Positions 1 through 8,489 of a DNA stretch of 64,000 nucleotides are shown one piece after another (within the stretch, counting starts at the first letter, position 1; each line of letters begins with the position of its first letter). Location: positions 685,001 through 749,000 of the forward strand of contig NZ_JAIWOT010000001.1 of NCBI RefSeq assembly GCF_021295335.1, given 5' to 3'. The notes beneath the pieces were generated by a model that was not told where the DNA came from, did no database searches, and saw only the letters and a list, made by a program, of their open reading frames with translations. The translations under genes were made by a program, and so were the position numbers. Source of the DNA: Komagataeibacter sp. FNDCF1. GTDB lineage: Bacteria; Pseudomonadota; Alphaproteobacteria; Acetobacterales; Acetobacteraceae.

Positions 1-84
1 ATGACCGACATGCGATCACCCCCTGCCTACGAGCCGAATGCGGCGCCAGTAGGGCGAAAGCCACAGAACAAGAAATATGGATCC

Positions 85-100
85 GCAGGATCGGTCCTGC
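85..100. terminator. Hairpin downstream of the S24 repressor gene
   Basis: A perfect 6-bp stem (GCAGGA / TCCTGC) with a TCGG loop lies 22 nt past the repressor stop codon. There is no clear T-run, so calling it a terminator is an inference. Confidence 0.3.
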
Positions 101-121
101 CTGCACGGGGTGGGGAACGCG

Positions 122-1090
122 TTACTTCCAGACCCATTTGCCTACGACACGGCCATTGATCACAAGGTCGGACACATCGACTTCATCAGCGGGATAGGTG
201 GGATTCACGCTTATGATGCGGATGCGTGGCGGGCGGGAATTCGGCACGAGCATGAGCTGCTTTATCACGACACCCATGCCGTTCCACAAGACGTACACGC
301 CATCGGGTGAAGGGACGCGATGGCCCGTATCAACCAGCACACGGTCACCTGCAAGGAATTCAGGCTCCATGGAATTGCCTGTGACGCGGATGATGGCAAG
401 CCCCCCGGTATCGGGCAGATAGTTGCGGATGAAGTCACGCGGTATGCGCCATGAATCCAGGGTGGGATGACCCTCGCCCTCGCCACAGGCCGTATGGTCC
501 ACGATTGCGCCAGCACCCGCCTGTGGCGATATGTCATATTCATGCACCGTAATTGCACCGTCATCACCATGCAGGGGCATGCTGGCGCGCTCGGCACGGC
601 TTATGCTTTCGTTCAGATCGGTCGCACCGGGCACGATACCGCACAGTGCCCAGACCTCGCTTGCGGCAATGGGGGGGTCACCCCGGTCGGGCAACAGTGC
701 GACAAGTTTGCGTACAAGATCGACCGGAATGAAGTCCTTCTTCAACTTGTTTTCGTAAAACGCATAACTTGAAAACCTGTCGCCCATGCCAAGATCACGC
801 GCCAGGCCGCGCACCGTGTAGCCTGCACGCTCACGCAGCGCCTTCAGTCGGTGGGCGGCGGAACTGGGTGTGTTCGCACCGGGCGCGCGCAGTAGGTCAC
901 TGGCGGTGCAGCCCAGTACGGCCGCCACCTTTTCCAGCCGGTCACCGCCGGGGTTGCGCGATTTGCCGCGCAGGATGTCATGCACATATGTTTCGTTCAG
1001 GCCCGCCAGTTCGGCCAGCCGTTTCTTGTTGAGCCCGAGCAGCGCCATACGGCGCTCGATCTCGGCTGCGGCAGGGGAGCGTGTATCCAT
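122..1090 (-). CDS. S24-family (CI/LexA-like) repressor with two HTH domains
   Basis: Likely a phage-type repressor that cleaves itself on SOS induction. From the start at 1090 (MDTRSPAAAE) the protein has 322 residues. Residues about 5-70 form an XRE helix-turn-helix; residues about 78-150 look like a second XRE-like unit; residues about 200-322 are a peptidase S24 domain with the Ser in GNSMEP (Ser240) and the Lys in VVIKQ (Lys277) that form the catalytic dyad. A longer open frame reaches 1393, but the extra N-terminus is unlike the family and crosses palindromic operator sites at 1093-1139, so I prefer 1090. It may control the phage late operon that starts at 8094, where a similar palindrome is found. 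Confidence 0.88.
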   Translation of the reverse strand: MDTRSPAAAEIERRMALLGLNKKRLAELAGLNETYVHDILRGKSRNPGGDRLEKVAAVLGCTASDLLRAPGANTPSSAAHRLKALRERAGYTVRGLARDLGMGDRFSSYAFYENKLKKDFIPVDLVRKLVALLPDRGDPPIAASEVWALCGIVPGATDLNESISRAERASMPLHGDDGAITVHEYDISPQAGAGAIVDHTACGEGEGHPTLDSWRIPRDFIRNYLPDTGGLAIIRVTGNSMEPEFLAGDRVLVDTGHRVPSPDGVYVLWNGMGVVIKQLMLVPNSRPPRIRIISVNPTYPADEVDVSDLVINGRVVGKWVWK

Positions 1091-1092
1091 AA

Positions 1093-1106
1093 TGGGAACT
1101 GTCCCA
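1093..1106. promoter_or_regulatory. Operator-like palindrome at the repressor start
   Basis: TGGGA-ACTG-TCCCA is a perfect inverted repeat 3 nt upstream of the repressor ATG. A second shorter one, GGGA-ATA-TCCC, lies at 1129-1139. Both are placed for autoregulation by the S24 repressor; binding is inferred. Confidence 0.55.
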
Positions 1107-1139
1107 TAAATCCGTCCGCCAAGGTAGGGGGAATATCCC

Positions 1140-1164
1140 ATTCCTGCATAAAAAATGCAGGAAT
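1140..1164. repeat. Perfect 10-bp inverted repeat upstream of the repressor
   Basis: ATTCCTGCAT and ATGCAGGAAT flank an A5 loop. It sits directly next to the second operator-like palindrome and could be another regulator site or a hairpin in the leader of the repressor mRNA. Confidence 0.5.
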
Positions 1165-1512
1165 TATCGCACAAAGGGCCCGCCTGGCCGCACACCGCCC
1201 CGATGTGACGGATCGTGTTGCACAGGAATTCCTGGCTGGTCGCGTTACTGGCAGGGCCACGCACCACGTCGCGCCAGCGTTGCGGTGTGGGAAGATTTTC
1301 AGATACGCGGCAGACGGTTGACAGTACCGGATCAGGCATGATCGCAGGCAGGCTGAAGGCACCCGATTTCATGTCGGCCCTTGCACGATACACGGAGAAT
1401 CATGGCCATGAAGCGATCATGAACCAGACGACACGGGACCAGCTGATTAGTGCATATCAGGTTTACGGATTGCGCACGGATAAAAGGTACGAAAATCACT
1501 TCCCGAAGCGGC

Positions 1513-1538
1513 ATTATGTGGCTATGGCGCAAACATAA
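1513..1538. promoter_or_regulatory. Inverted repeat upstream of the MFS exporter gene
   Basis: ATTATGT and ACATAAT arms separated by 12 nt lie about 20 nt before the ATG at 1559. The position suits an operator or a -10 region; the regulator is not known. Confidence 0.3.
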
Positions 1539-1558
1539 TAACGCTTGAGACATCAGCC

Positions 1559-2791
1559 ATGTTCTCCACCCTGTCCCGTTCGGCCAAGATCGGCCTCTGC
1601 GTGCTGTGCGCCACCACGTTTACTGCTATTACAAGCGAACTCGCCCCCGTGGGTCTGCTGCTGGAAATGGGCCAGTCCTTTCACATCAATTCCGGGCAGG
1701 TGGGCATGGCGGTCAGTGCCTATGCGCTGATCGTGGCACTGATGGCCGTGCCGCTGACCATCCTGACCGCACGTATCGAGCGCAAGCGCCTGCTGCTGGC
1801 AGCCCTTGCCGGATATGCGGTGTCAAACATGGTCGGGGCGCTCGCGCCTACTTTCTGGCTGCTCTGCGTGGGGCGTGCCATTGGCGGGGCAGCGCACGCG
1901 CTGCTCATGTCCATCATATCGGCCTATGCCGCCCAGCTTGTGCCACGCCGGGTTACGGGGCGGGCGATTTCGTTCGTATTCTGCGGCGCGTCGTTTGGCG
2001 CGGTGGCGGGTGTGCCGGCCGCGGCGGCCATCGGTCAGTTCCTTGGCTGGCGGGTGGCGCTGCTTACGGCAGGGGGGCTGGCCGCGATACTCGCGGCGGT
2101 GGTGGTGGTGGCGCTGCCCAGTGTCGCAACACCCGCGCGCGGCAGTGGCTTCACGCTGCGCGGCAACAGCCGGGCCGTGCGGAATTTCGGATTGATCATG
2201 GGCGTAACCGCCGGATTCTTTTTCGCGCATAACCTTGTCTATACCTATATCGCTCCGGTGCTGCTCGCTCATGGCCTGCCCGAGTCTTCCATCAGCGTTG
2301 ACCTGCTGGCCATCGGTGTATGCAGCCTTGCAGGACTGTGGGGCGCGGGCCATCTGGTGGATACCAATCCGCGCGCGGGCATGCTGGGGGCGGGGGCGTT
2401 GCTGCTGGTGGGGCTGGGGCTGCTGGTGGGCCATGCCGTAAGCGGGGTCGGGGCGATTGCCGCCGGAGCCATCTGGTGCGCGGGCTATGCCGGGGCCATT
2501 CCATTCTTCATGTCTGGCGCGATCCGTACGCAGGCCACCACGGCGGATATTGCGGGAGCGGCGGTCAACAGCACCAGCAATGTTGGCATTCTGCTCGGCT
2601 CGGCCGTGGGCGGCGGTCTGCTGGCCACGCAGGGGCAGGGCGTGCTGGCCCCCGTGGCCATCGGGATCGGCGCATTCTGCCTGCTGCTGGTCATGGCCAG
2701 CCGTAGCGCCTTTCCCCGTCATGTCGTGCATGAAGATGACGAACCCGCCCTGTCCACCGCTACCCCGCTTTCTGCACCTATAGGGGGATGA
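1559..2791 (+). CDS. MFS transporter, DHA1-type drug/sugar efflux
   Basis: A 410-residue inner-membrane protein with about 12 hydrophobic segments and the basic loop IERKRL between segments 2 and 3, as in the DHA1 exporters (AraJ/PbuE/NepI-like). The segment FCGASFGAVAGVPAAAAIG matches the motif-C-like helix 5 of antiporter-type exporters. Length is normal for the family. The substrate cannot be told from sequence. The gene is alone, divergent from the repressor and convergent with the acyltransferase gene that ends 6 nt downstream. An inverted repeat at 1513-1538 may be its control site. Confidence 0.85.
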   Translation: MFSTLSRSAKIGLCVLCATTFTAITSELAPVGLLLEMGQSFHINSGQVGMAVSAYALIVALMAVPLTILTARIERKRLLLAALAGYAVSNMVGALAPTFWLLCVGRAIGGAAHALLMSIISAYAAQLVPRRVTGRAISFVFCGASFGAVAGVPAAAAIGQFLGWRVALLTAGGLAAILAAVVVVALPSVATPARGSGFTLRGNSRAVRNFGLIMGVTAGFFFAHNLVYTYIAPVLLAHGLPESSISVDLLAIGVCSLAGLWGAGHLVDTNPRAGMLGAGALLLVGLGLLVGHAVSGVGAIAAGAIWCAGYAGAIPFFMSGAIRTQATTADIAGAAVNSTSNVGILLGSAVGGGLLATQGQGVLAPVAIGIGAFCLLLVMASRSAFPRHVVHEDDEPALSTATPLSAPIGG

Positions 2792-2797
2792 GGCTGC

Positions 2798-4030
2798 TCA
2801 GGCGGGCAGCACTGGCGGCGGCATGATGGGTGCGACACGCCCTGCCACCAGCCTGCGCGCCAGCCTGTGGCAGGGCCGCTCCACCCATTTGTGCAGCGTC
2901 ACCCCCAGTGCAAGCATGATACCGATCAGCACAGCCCAGGCCGTCAGGGTGGCAATACTGCCCATCTGCGCAAAGCGGGGAGCGAAATGCCACTCGAATA
3001 CCTTGAACAGAAAGAAATGCACCATATAGAACGGGAACGAGATTGCTCCCAGCCACAGCGCCGGGCGGCAGCCCAGCAATCTGGCCAGTACGCCGGTGCG
3101 GCAGGCAAGCCCGCACAGAAGCCATGCAAAGCCAAAGACCATGATGGGCGAGAGCACTGGCACGATCAGTGTCAGCATTACGAGCAGGGCCCCGCCCGAT
3201 GTCATGATGATGGCAGCCCGTGCGGACCCGCCCCCTAACATCACCACGCGGCCCAGCGCCATACCTGCCACGAACCCGCCCAGCATGCGTATGCTGCCCA
3301 TGGGGCCGCTTGGACCATTATAGGCATGATGGGCTGCGGCAAGTACGCCACATTCCGCTGCCAGCGCCACGGCGGCCAGCAGGTGCAGCAGGGACCTGCG
3401 GTGTATGCCGGAGAGGCTCCATGTCAGGGCGGGAAACAGGAAATAACCAAGAACTTCCGCGCTGAGCGACCATGATGGTCCATTCCACATGCCCAGTTTG
3501 GCCACCGTAAGCGCCTGTAGCAGGAACAGGCTCTGAATGAATCCAGGCCATGAAAAGTCATACTGCCTGTAGGCATATTCCGGTGACGTATAGACCCGCG
3601 ACCATCGCACGAAATCCGGCTGCATCAGTACGAAGGGCACAATGGCCAGCATGATCAGCACATGCAGCGGCACGACGCGTACCAGACGCAGGATCAGAAA
3701 GCGCCGCACCATCATCATGTCACGCGTGGCAAAGTCATTGCCATGAGTAAGCATGAGGATCAGCCCCGACAGGATGAAAAACAGGTCCACTGCGCGAAAG
3801 CCATTCACCACCACGCTGGAATGATCCAGCGCGTGCAGGCCGATACTGGCACATAAGGGTGGTAGCAGATGGTGTATCGCCACCCATGCTGCCGCAACCC
3901 CGCGAATGCCGGTCAGTGCGGGAATGATAGGCCGGACGAAGGGAGCCGCCACGGCGGGAGGATATGCAGCATCCTGGGAGAGAGGAGGGGCATCAATGGA
4001 AGTTTCAACCATTACATCATTTTTTAGCAT
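2798..4030 (-). CDS. Acyltransferase family 3 (OafA/YrhL-like) membrane protein
   Basis: Predicted inner-membrane O-acyltransferase that modifies a surface polysaccharide or other glycan. The N-terminal segment has the typical ALTGIRGVAAAWVAIHH signature, with the His of the first helix, and about 10 membrane helices follow; a second family motif, DLFFILSGLI, is present. I place the start at 4030 (MLKNDVMVE) because a GAGG sits 6 nt upstream; a TTG at 4048 would extend it by 6 residues. No glycan biosynthesis genes are adjacent, so the acceptor is unknown. Confidence 0.85.
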   Translation of the reverse strand: MLKNDVMVETSIDAPPLSQDAAYPPAVAAPFVRPIIPALTGIRGVAAAWVAIHHLLPPLCASIGLHALDHSSVVVNGFRAVDLFFILSGLILMLTHGNDFATRDMMMVRRFLILRLVRVVPLHVLIMLAIVPFVLMQPDFVRWSRVYTSPEYAYRQYDFSWPGFIQSLFLLQALTVAKLGMWNGPSWSLSAEVLGYFLFPALTWSLSGIHRRSLLHLLAAVALAAECGVLAAAHHAYNGPSGPMGSIRMLGGFVAGMALGRVVMLGGGSARAAIIMTSGGALLVMLTLIVPVLSPIMVFGFAWLLCGLACRTGVLARLLGCRPALWLGAISFPFYMVHFFLFKVFEWHFAPRFAQMGSIATLTAWAVLIGIMLALGVTLHKWVERPCHRLARRLVAGRVAPIMPPPVLPA

Positions 4031-4677
4031 GACTTGCCTCACGACCAAGTAAATCGTGATTGTTACATACAGTAAATTAATTATTAATTCTCTATTAAAA
4101 TGCGATTCGCGAACATCTTTTTATCTTATACTTTGTTTTTAAATAAAGGAGCGCATGCCACTCATCGACATGAGTAGCGCATTAAAGACGATGGACCGAT
4201 GTCCGGGGCAGGACAGCGGAGACAGGTTGCCGTTGTTCAGTGCGGAACGGATGAACCCGGCGGTGGCAACGCCCGGAATGTAAGCAGGATTTCCCGCCCT
4301 GCATCACGACTACGTCAGAACATTCAGGACCAGTATGCGCGCGTGCCGGTTCCGCGACATATGCCCGGATTGCGTGCGCTTTGTGTATTTCTGTCCTTCT
4401 GTTCCGCAAACCATGCAGCCGGGGACCGTACGGCATGAAAGGCATCATTATGATGCGATCATCTTATCTGCAGGAAAATGCTGGGAAGCAGTGGATGCAT
4501 GAGGCGCATCGGCACAGGATCTCCCCAGGTCAAACGGGCATTGCAATATTGTTCCCTGTGCACGCAGGGTGGATCACTGGGGCCTGTTCCATTTTCCCCT
4601 ACCGTAAAGGTAACGCTCCCGCCTGCATGGTTTGGCGATAGTATGATTTTTTCACACAAAATCATGCAAGGCGGTTC
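4031..4677. other. Intergenic region with a repeat copy
   Basis: No convincing gene. Bases 4060-4150 are AT-rich and may hold the acyltransferase promoter. Bases about 4619-4676 hold a copy of the repeat seen three times at 7650-7945: it opens with CCGCCTGCATGGTTT and closes with AAAATCATGCAAGGCGG, so the two ends can pair. Confidence 0.4.
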
Positions 4678-5247
4678 ATGTCCCGATCAGCTTCCCATAC
4701 TCCGGCACGCAATGACTTCAGCGAGCGCGCCCGCGTGGCGGCCATACTGCGCGCCGATCGCCGTGCCCGCCTGCTGGCGCGCGACATTGCCGCCGGGCTG
4801 AAGCCGGATAGGGGAGCCGATGGTCCCGCCGCCGCCATGCGCAGGGTGGAAACCGCATCCATTGAACTTGCTCCCGGCACCCGTCCGCATACGGTACGCC
4901 GGACAAATGATACCTGCGAGCTGGACCGTCTGTTCTACCGCGCGAATGCCGCCCTTACGCCCGCGCAGCATGCTGCGGGAATGCGTTTCCGTGCCGCGTG
5001 GCGACGGGCCACGCGTGGTGGCCGGCTGGTGCAGCGCTACACTCCCCATACCGGCAACGGCAGCGCCGGCAGCATGGAAGAGACCGAAGCCAGCGTACAC
5101 GCCCGTCATGCGGTCGATCAGGCGCTGGCACTGCTCACCCCCGCGCGCGCAAGGGTGGTGTGTGCGGTGTGCGGCATGGACGAACATCCCGGCACCAGCA
5201 TCCGCACCCTGCATCATGCGCTGGACCTGCTGCATGAAAGGTGGTGA
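4678..5247 (+). CDS. Hypothetical protein, DUF6456-like C-terminus
   Basis: A 189-residue soluble, Arg/Ala-rich protein. The C-terminal half has the layout FRAAWRRA ... ARHAVDQALALLTPARARVVCAVCGMDE ... LHHALDLLHERW, which resembles the C-terminal domain of DUF6456 proteins found in alphaproteobacterial phages and chromosomes, where a HTH domain often precedes it. Here the N-terminal part has no clear HTH. The start at 4678 directly follows the hairpin-like repeat. Function unknown; a phage-derived regulator or replication-associated protein is possible. Confidence 0.55.
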   Translation: MSRSASHTPARNDFSERARVAAILRADRRARLLARDIAAGLKPDRGADGPAAAMRRVETASIELAPGTRPHTVRRTNDTCELDRLFYRANAALTPAQHAAGMRFRAAWRRATRGGRLVQRYTPHTGNGSAGSMEETEASVHARHAVDQALALLTPARARVVCAVCGMDEHPGTSIRTLHHALDLLHERW

Positions 5248-5317
5248 GCCAGACTGCCATGACAGGGCAGGGGAAATGCAATGGCACCCCGTCCTGCGCG
5301 TGTGGTAAGGATGTGGC

Positions 5318-6442
5318 ATGAACAAGACCGGTCTGGGCCTCGCGCTGCTCTCCGCCGTGCTGTTTGGTGTCAGCACGCCTTTTGCCAAGCTGCTATTGGG
5401 CGGCATGTCGCCCCAGATGGCGGCGGGGCTGCTCTATCTTGGTTCCGGCTTCGGACTTGCGGCAGTGCTTGGCGCACGTACCATGTTCAGGCTGCCCATG
5501 CACGATGAAGCGCCGCTGACGCGGCGTGACCTGCCATGGCTGCTGGGGGTTGTTGCCACGGGGGGTATTGGCGGCCCGCTTCTGCTCATGCTTGGCCTTG
5601 CGCGCACGGATGCGGCCAGCGCGTCACTGCTGCTGAATGTGGAAAGCATCGCCACCCTGCTTATCGCATGGGTGATTTTTCGTGAAAATGTGGACCGCAG
5701 GCTTCTGGTCGGGGCCGTATGCATCATACTGGGTGCCGGTGTGCTGTCATGGCAGGGTCGGGCGGTCCTCTCGCCCGGTGCTCTGTATATCGTGGGCGCA
5801 TGCCTGTGCTGGGGCATCGACAACAACCTGAGCGGACGGCTCTCGGCAGTGGACCCGGTGCGCATTGCCATGCTCAAGGGGCTGGTGGCAGGCGGCGTGA
5901 ACATGGGACTTGCCCTTGTTTTCCAGCACGCGGGGCTGCCGGCACCAGCGTTGATGGCAGGCGCCATGACGGTCGGCTTTGCCGGATATGGAATAAGCCT
6001 TGTGGCCTTCATGCTCGGGCTGCGCCATCTTGGTGCCGCGCGCACGGGGGCGTATTTTGCCATGGCGCCATATGTGGGGGCTGTCGTTTCACTTATTGTG
6101 TTTGGCGTGCAGGATCCGGGCCGTCTTGTGGTGGCGGGCATATTCATGGGCATCGGCCTGTGGCTGCACCTGAGCGAACGCCACGACCACGAACATGTGC
6201 ATGAGGAAATGGAGCATGTCCATCGCCACGTGCATGATGAACATCACCAGCACCGCCACGCGCATGACGATCCGCCGGGCGAACCGCACACCCACCGCCA
6301 TGTGCATACCCGTCTGGTGCACAGCCACCCTCATTATCCCGATCTGCATCACCGCCACAGCCATGACCACTGCGATGGACATGACGGCCACGATCATGAT
6401 GCCCCCCATGCACCCGGGCACACCCATGCGGCCCAGACGTAA
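5318..6442 (+). CDS. DMT/EamA-family exporter with histidine-rich cytosolic tail
   Basis: Residues 1 to about 285 hold two EamA repeats with about ten membrane helices (for instance LVVAGIFMGIGLWLHL as the last one). Residues about 286-374 are a hydrophilic tail made mostly of His, Asp, Glu and Arg with repeated HxH and HDH motifs. A His-rich tail on an exporter of this family suggests binding and export of a divalent metal such as Ni, Co or Zn; that is inference from composition. The start ATG at 5318 lies 70 nt after the upstream gene. No metal regulator is adjacent. Confidence 0.82.
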   Translation: MNKTGLGLALLSAVLFGVSTPFAKLLLGGMSPQMAAGLLYLGSGFGLAAVLGARTMFRLPMHDEAPLTRRDLPWLLGVVATGGIGGPLLLMLGLARTDAASASLLLNVESIATLLIAWVIFRENVDRRLLVGAVCIILGAGVLSWQGRAVLSPGALYIVGACLCWGIDNNLSGRLSAVDPVRIAMLKGLVAGGVNMGLALVFQHAGLPAPALMAGAMTVGFAGYGISLVAFMLGLRHLGAARTGAYFAMAPYVGAVVSLIVFGVQDPGRLVVAGIFMGIGLWLHLSERHDHEHVHEEMEHVHRHVHDEHHQHRHAHDDPPGEPHTHRHVHTRLVHSHPHYPDLHHRHSHDHCDGHDGHDHDAPHAPGHTHAAQT

Positions 6443-6520
6443 AGCCTGCGTCCATGCCCGCATTGACACGTCCGGCAGCCCGAACGTAGCCTGACCGCGC
6501 CAAGGAACAGGGATGGCGCA

Positions 6521-7585
6521 ATGGATCTGTACGAGAACTGGAACACGGCGGACCTGCCATACTGGCTGAGCACGCCACAGCAGGACTTTGCGGCCCTTGT
6601 AGCGGTCATCCTGCCCCATATCGAGGATCTGCTTGCACGTGATGGCGTATTCGCCCCCTTTGGCGCGACCGTCCCGCTTGCACCTTATATTGCAAAGGTA
6701 AACCTGCTGGCCCCACCAGCCCGCGCGGCAAGCGACGTGCAACTGGAGCAGGCGCGCGCCGCCCTGGGCCGGGTACTGGCGGCACAGCCCCAGCGGGCTG
6801 CTGCAATCGTTGCAAACTGCACCGTCATCCTGCCCGGCAGAACGGACCCCTCGCAGGCTGCCATCATCATGTGCGCGCATCGCGATGGCACGGCGGAGCA
6901 TATCGTTCATCCCTACACCATCACCAACGGGAGCGTGACCTTCGGGTCCGCCATTACGACCGAAGGCACGCGCGACATCTTCCCCCCCATCCGCCTGCGT
7001 CCCTACATACGCGAAAGCTGTCCTGCGCGCCCGGTTGGCTACAGGGTAGGCGTGTTCCTTATGCACGGGATCGACCGTGCCACGGCGCTGTGCCGCTTCG
7101 GGCAGGAGGATACCGGAATGGCGGAGGACGCATGCCCCGCGCCCGCCGCCATTGCCAGCCTGCCTGGTGGGTGGACGGCACTGTGGTGCAATGATGAAGT
7201 CCAGACCCGACGCTTTGCCGCAATGTCGGGCCCCTGTTCCACCGATGCCACCATAATTGCCAGTTACATTGACGAACCCGGCTATTACAGCGCCGCCACC
7301 GGCTACCACGATGGCGCGCGGATATGGGATGTATCCCACACCGGGCAGACCGGCCCGCATGACCTGCATACAAGCGGTACGCCACCCGTCATACTGGATG
7401 AGGTTGTTGCAGCCATGAAAATGGAAGAAGCCCAGAGCGGTTATTCACCTGGCATGATTGATTTCTACTTTGACATACCTGTGGAACTGGTCCGGGCACT
7501 GACCGGGTTTCGGTATTGCCAGCAGGATTATGAACATGGACCGGTGATATTCAACAAGATACGCAATATTGCATCGACCGCGTAG
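6521..7585 (+). CDS. Unrecognised 354-residue protein
   Basis: I do not recognise this protein. It is acidic, soluble, has no signal peptide or membrane helix, and has Cys scattered through the middle (about residues 165-240). The start at 6521 (MDLYENWNTADLPYW) has an AGGGATGG sequence upstream. It follows the His-tail exporter by 78 nt on the same strand and could be cotranscribed. Its base composition matches the neighbours. It lies between host-type genes and the phage cassette, and might be phage-borne cargo or a host gene. Confidence 0.6.
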   Translation: MDLYENWNTADLPYWLSTPQQDFAALVAVILPHIEDLLARDGVFAPFGATVPLAPYIAKVNLLAPPARAASDVQLEQARAALGRVLAAQPQRAAAIVANCTVILPGRTDPSQAAIIMCAHRDGTAEHIVHPYTITNGSVTFGSAITTEGTRDIFPPIRLRPYIRESCPARPVGYRVGVFLMHGIDRATALCRFGQEDTGMAEDACPAPAAIASLPGGWTALWCNDEVQTRRFAAMSGPCSTDATIIASYIDEPGYYSAATGYHDGARIWDVSHTGQTGPHDLHTSGTPPVILDEVVAAMKMEEAQSGYSPGMIDFYFDIPVELVRALTGFRYCQQDYEHGPVIFNKIRNIASTA

Positions 7586-7649
7586 GATCGGGAAACGGTT
7601 TTGCCTCCATCCGTGGCGGATGCCCGGATGATCATGCTGACTGTAACTT

Positions 7650-7945
7650 GCCGCCTGCATGATTACCGGCCATGACCTTGTCATGATGAGACAGGTGCAC
7701 CCGGTGGCTGGTGGACGGTAACGTTACCATACTTCCGTTCCGGAATTACCGTACTACGGTTGCCGATTATCGTTCCCGCCTGCACGGTTTATGCGTATAA
7801 AGCCAACATAATGAAAGAGATGTATCCGCCGGAGAACAGGTCTGGGTCCTGCTATCCTTTATCCGGCATTCACACAGATGCATAACGATACTCTTTGCTG
7901 CCTGCGTGGTTCGTGGGCATAATCCCATCATAATGATACAGGTGC
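7650..7945 (+). repeat. Three spaced copies of a ~52-bp repeat
   Basis: Copies begin near 7651, 7778 and 7898. Each starts with CGCCTGCatGgTT or a close variant (copy 3: TGCCTGCGTGGTT), has CATAATGA or CATGATGA near position 35, and ends with acAGGTGCA-CC or a variant. The copies are 120-130 bp apart. A related, shorter form occurs at 4619. The CATAAT part resembles a -10 box. Confidence 0.5.
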
Positions 7946-7960
7946 AGCCACCATGGGGTA

Positions 7961-7976
7961 GGACAAAATATTGTCC
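7961..7976. promoter_or_regulatory. Operator-like palindrome before the terminase genes
   Basis: GGACAA-AATA-TTGTCC followed by CATTAAA. The right half (TGTCCCAT) is shared with the palindrome at the S24 repressor start (1093-1106), so it may be a repressor site controlling the late operon. This is inference from sequence similarity. Confidence 0.45.
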
Positions 7977-8093
7977 CATTAAATGAGCACCTCTCTATAC
8001 TACTTTAATTATAAAATTTTTATTTTTAGTTATGGAATAAATCCCTTTCCAGTCCGGAACAGGGTCCGCGTTCGTACTACCCGGAGAGCTTCC

Positions 8094-8489
8094 ATGTCAG
8101 AACCCGCAGGCACGGCTGCCCGACGTGGCGCTTACAGTCGCAGGCTGGCCGATGAAATCTGTACCCGTCTGGCCGATGGCCACAGCCTGCGCGCCATCTG
8201 CGCAGACCCCACCATGCCGCACCGTGCCACGGTGCTGCGCTGGCTGCACGCCAATCCGGATTTTCGCGTGTTGTACACGACCGCACGAGAAGCTGCGGCG
8301 GACACCCTGGCAGAGGAAATCATAGCCATCGCCGACCGTGCTACCGGACGGGACGACGTACCCGCCATAAAACTGCGCATGGAGGCCCGGATGTGGGTTG
8401 CAACCCGCCTGCGTGCCGTCCCTGAAAAGCGCGGTGATACGACACCGGGCATAACCATTGCCATTACACCTGATGATACATCCCTTTAG
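8094..8489 (+). CDS. Phage terminase small subunit
   Basis: A 131-residue DNA-recognition subunit that brings phage DNA to the large terminase. The N-terminal part (YSRRLADEICTRLADGHSLRAICADPTMPHRATVLRWLHANPDF) is the HTH region typical of small terminases, followed by the helical AREAAADTLAEEIIAIADRA segment and a basic C-terminus. I choose the ATG at 8094, with GGAGA 7 nt upstream; an open frame reaches 7983 but that part is AT-rich non-coding-like sequence. It overlaps the large subunit by 17 nt. Confidence 0.85.
   Translation: MSEPAGTAARRGAYSRRLADEICTRLADGHSLRAICADPTMPHRATVLRWLHANPDFRVLYTTAREAAADTLAEEIIAIADRATGRDDVPAIKLRMEARMWVATRLRAVPEKRGDTTPGITIAITPDDTSL

Larger units (their letters stand above)
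7586..8093. other. Gap upstream of the phage late operon
   Basis: A 508-bp stretch without a convincing gene. It holds three related ~52-bp repeats (7650-7945), a perfect 12-bp palindrome GGTAACGTTACC at 7717-7728, an operator-like inverted repeat at 7961-7976 and an AT-rich segment at 7980-8045 that probably contains the late promoter for the terminase genes. Confidence 0.5.

Noticed and set aside
1-163. Short plus-strand frame from base 1 (MTDMRSPPAYEPNA)
   Set aside because: No recognisable domain, overlaps the repressor end, and the window edge prevents judging it.
6089-7369. 426-codon minus-strand open frame
   Set aside because: It lies opposite the exporter tail and the 354-residue protein; composition (Met/Val/Ala/Gly/His) is that of an antisense shadow of GC-rich coding sequence.
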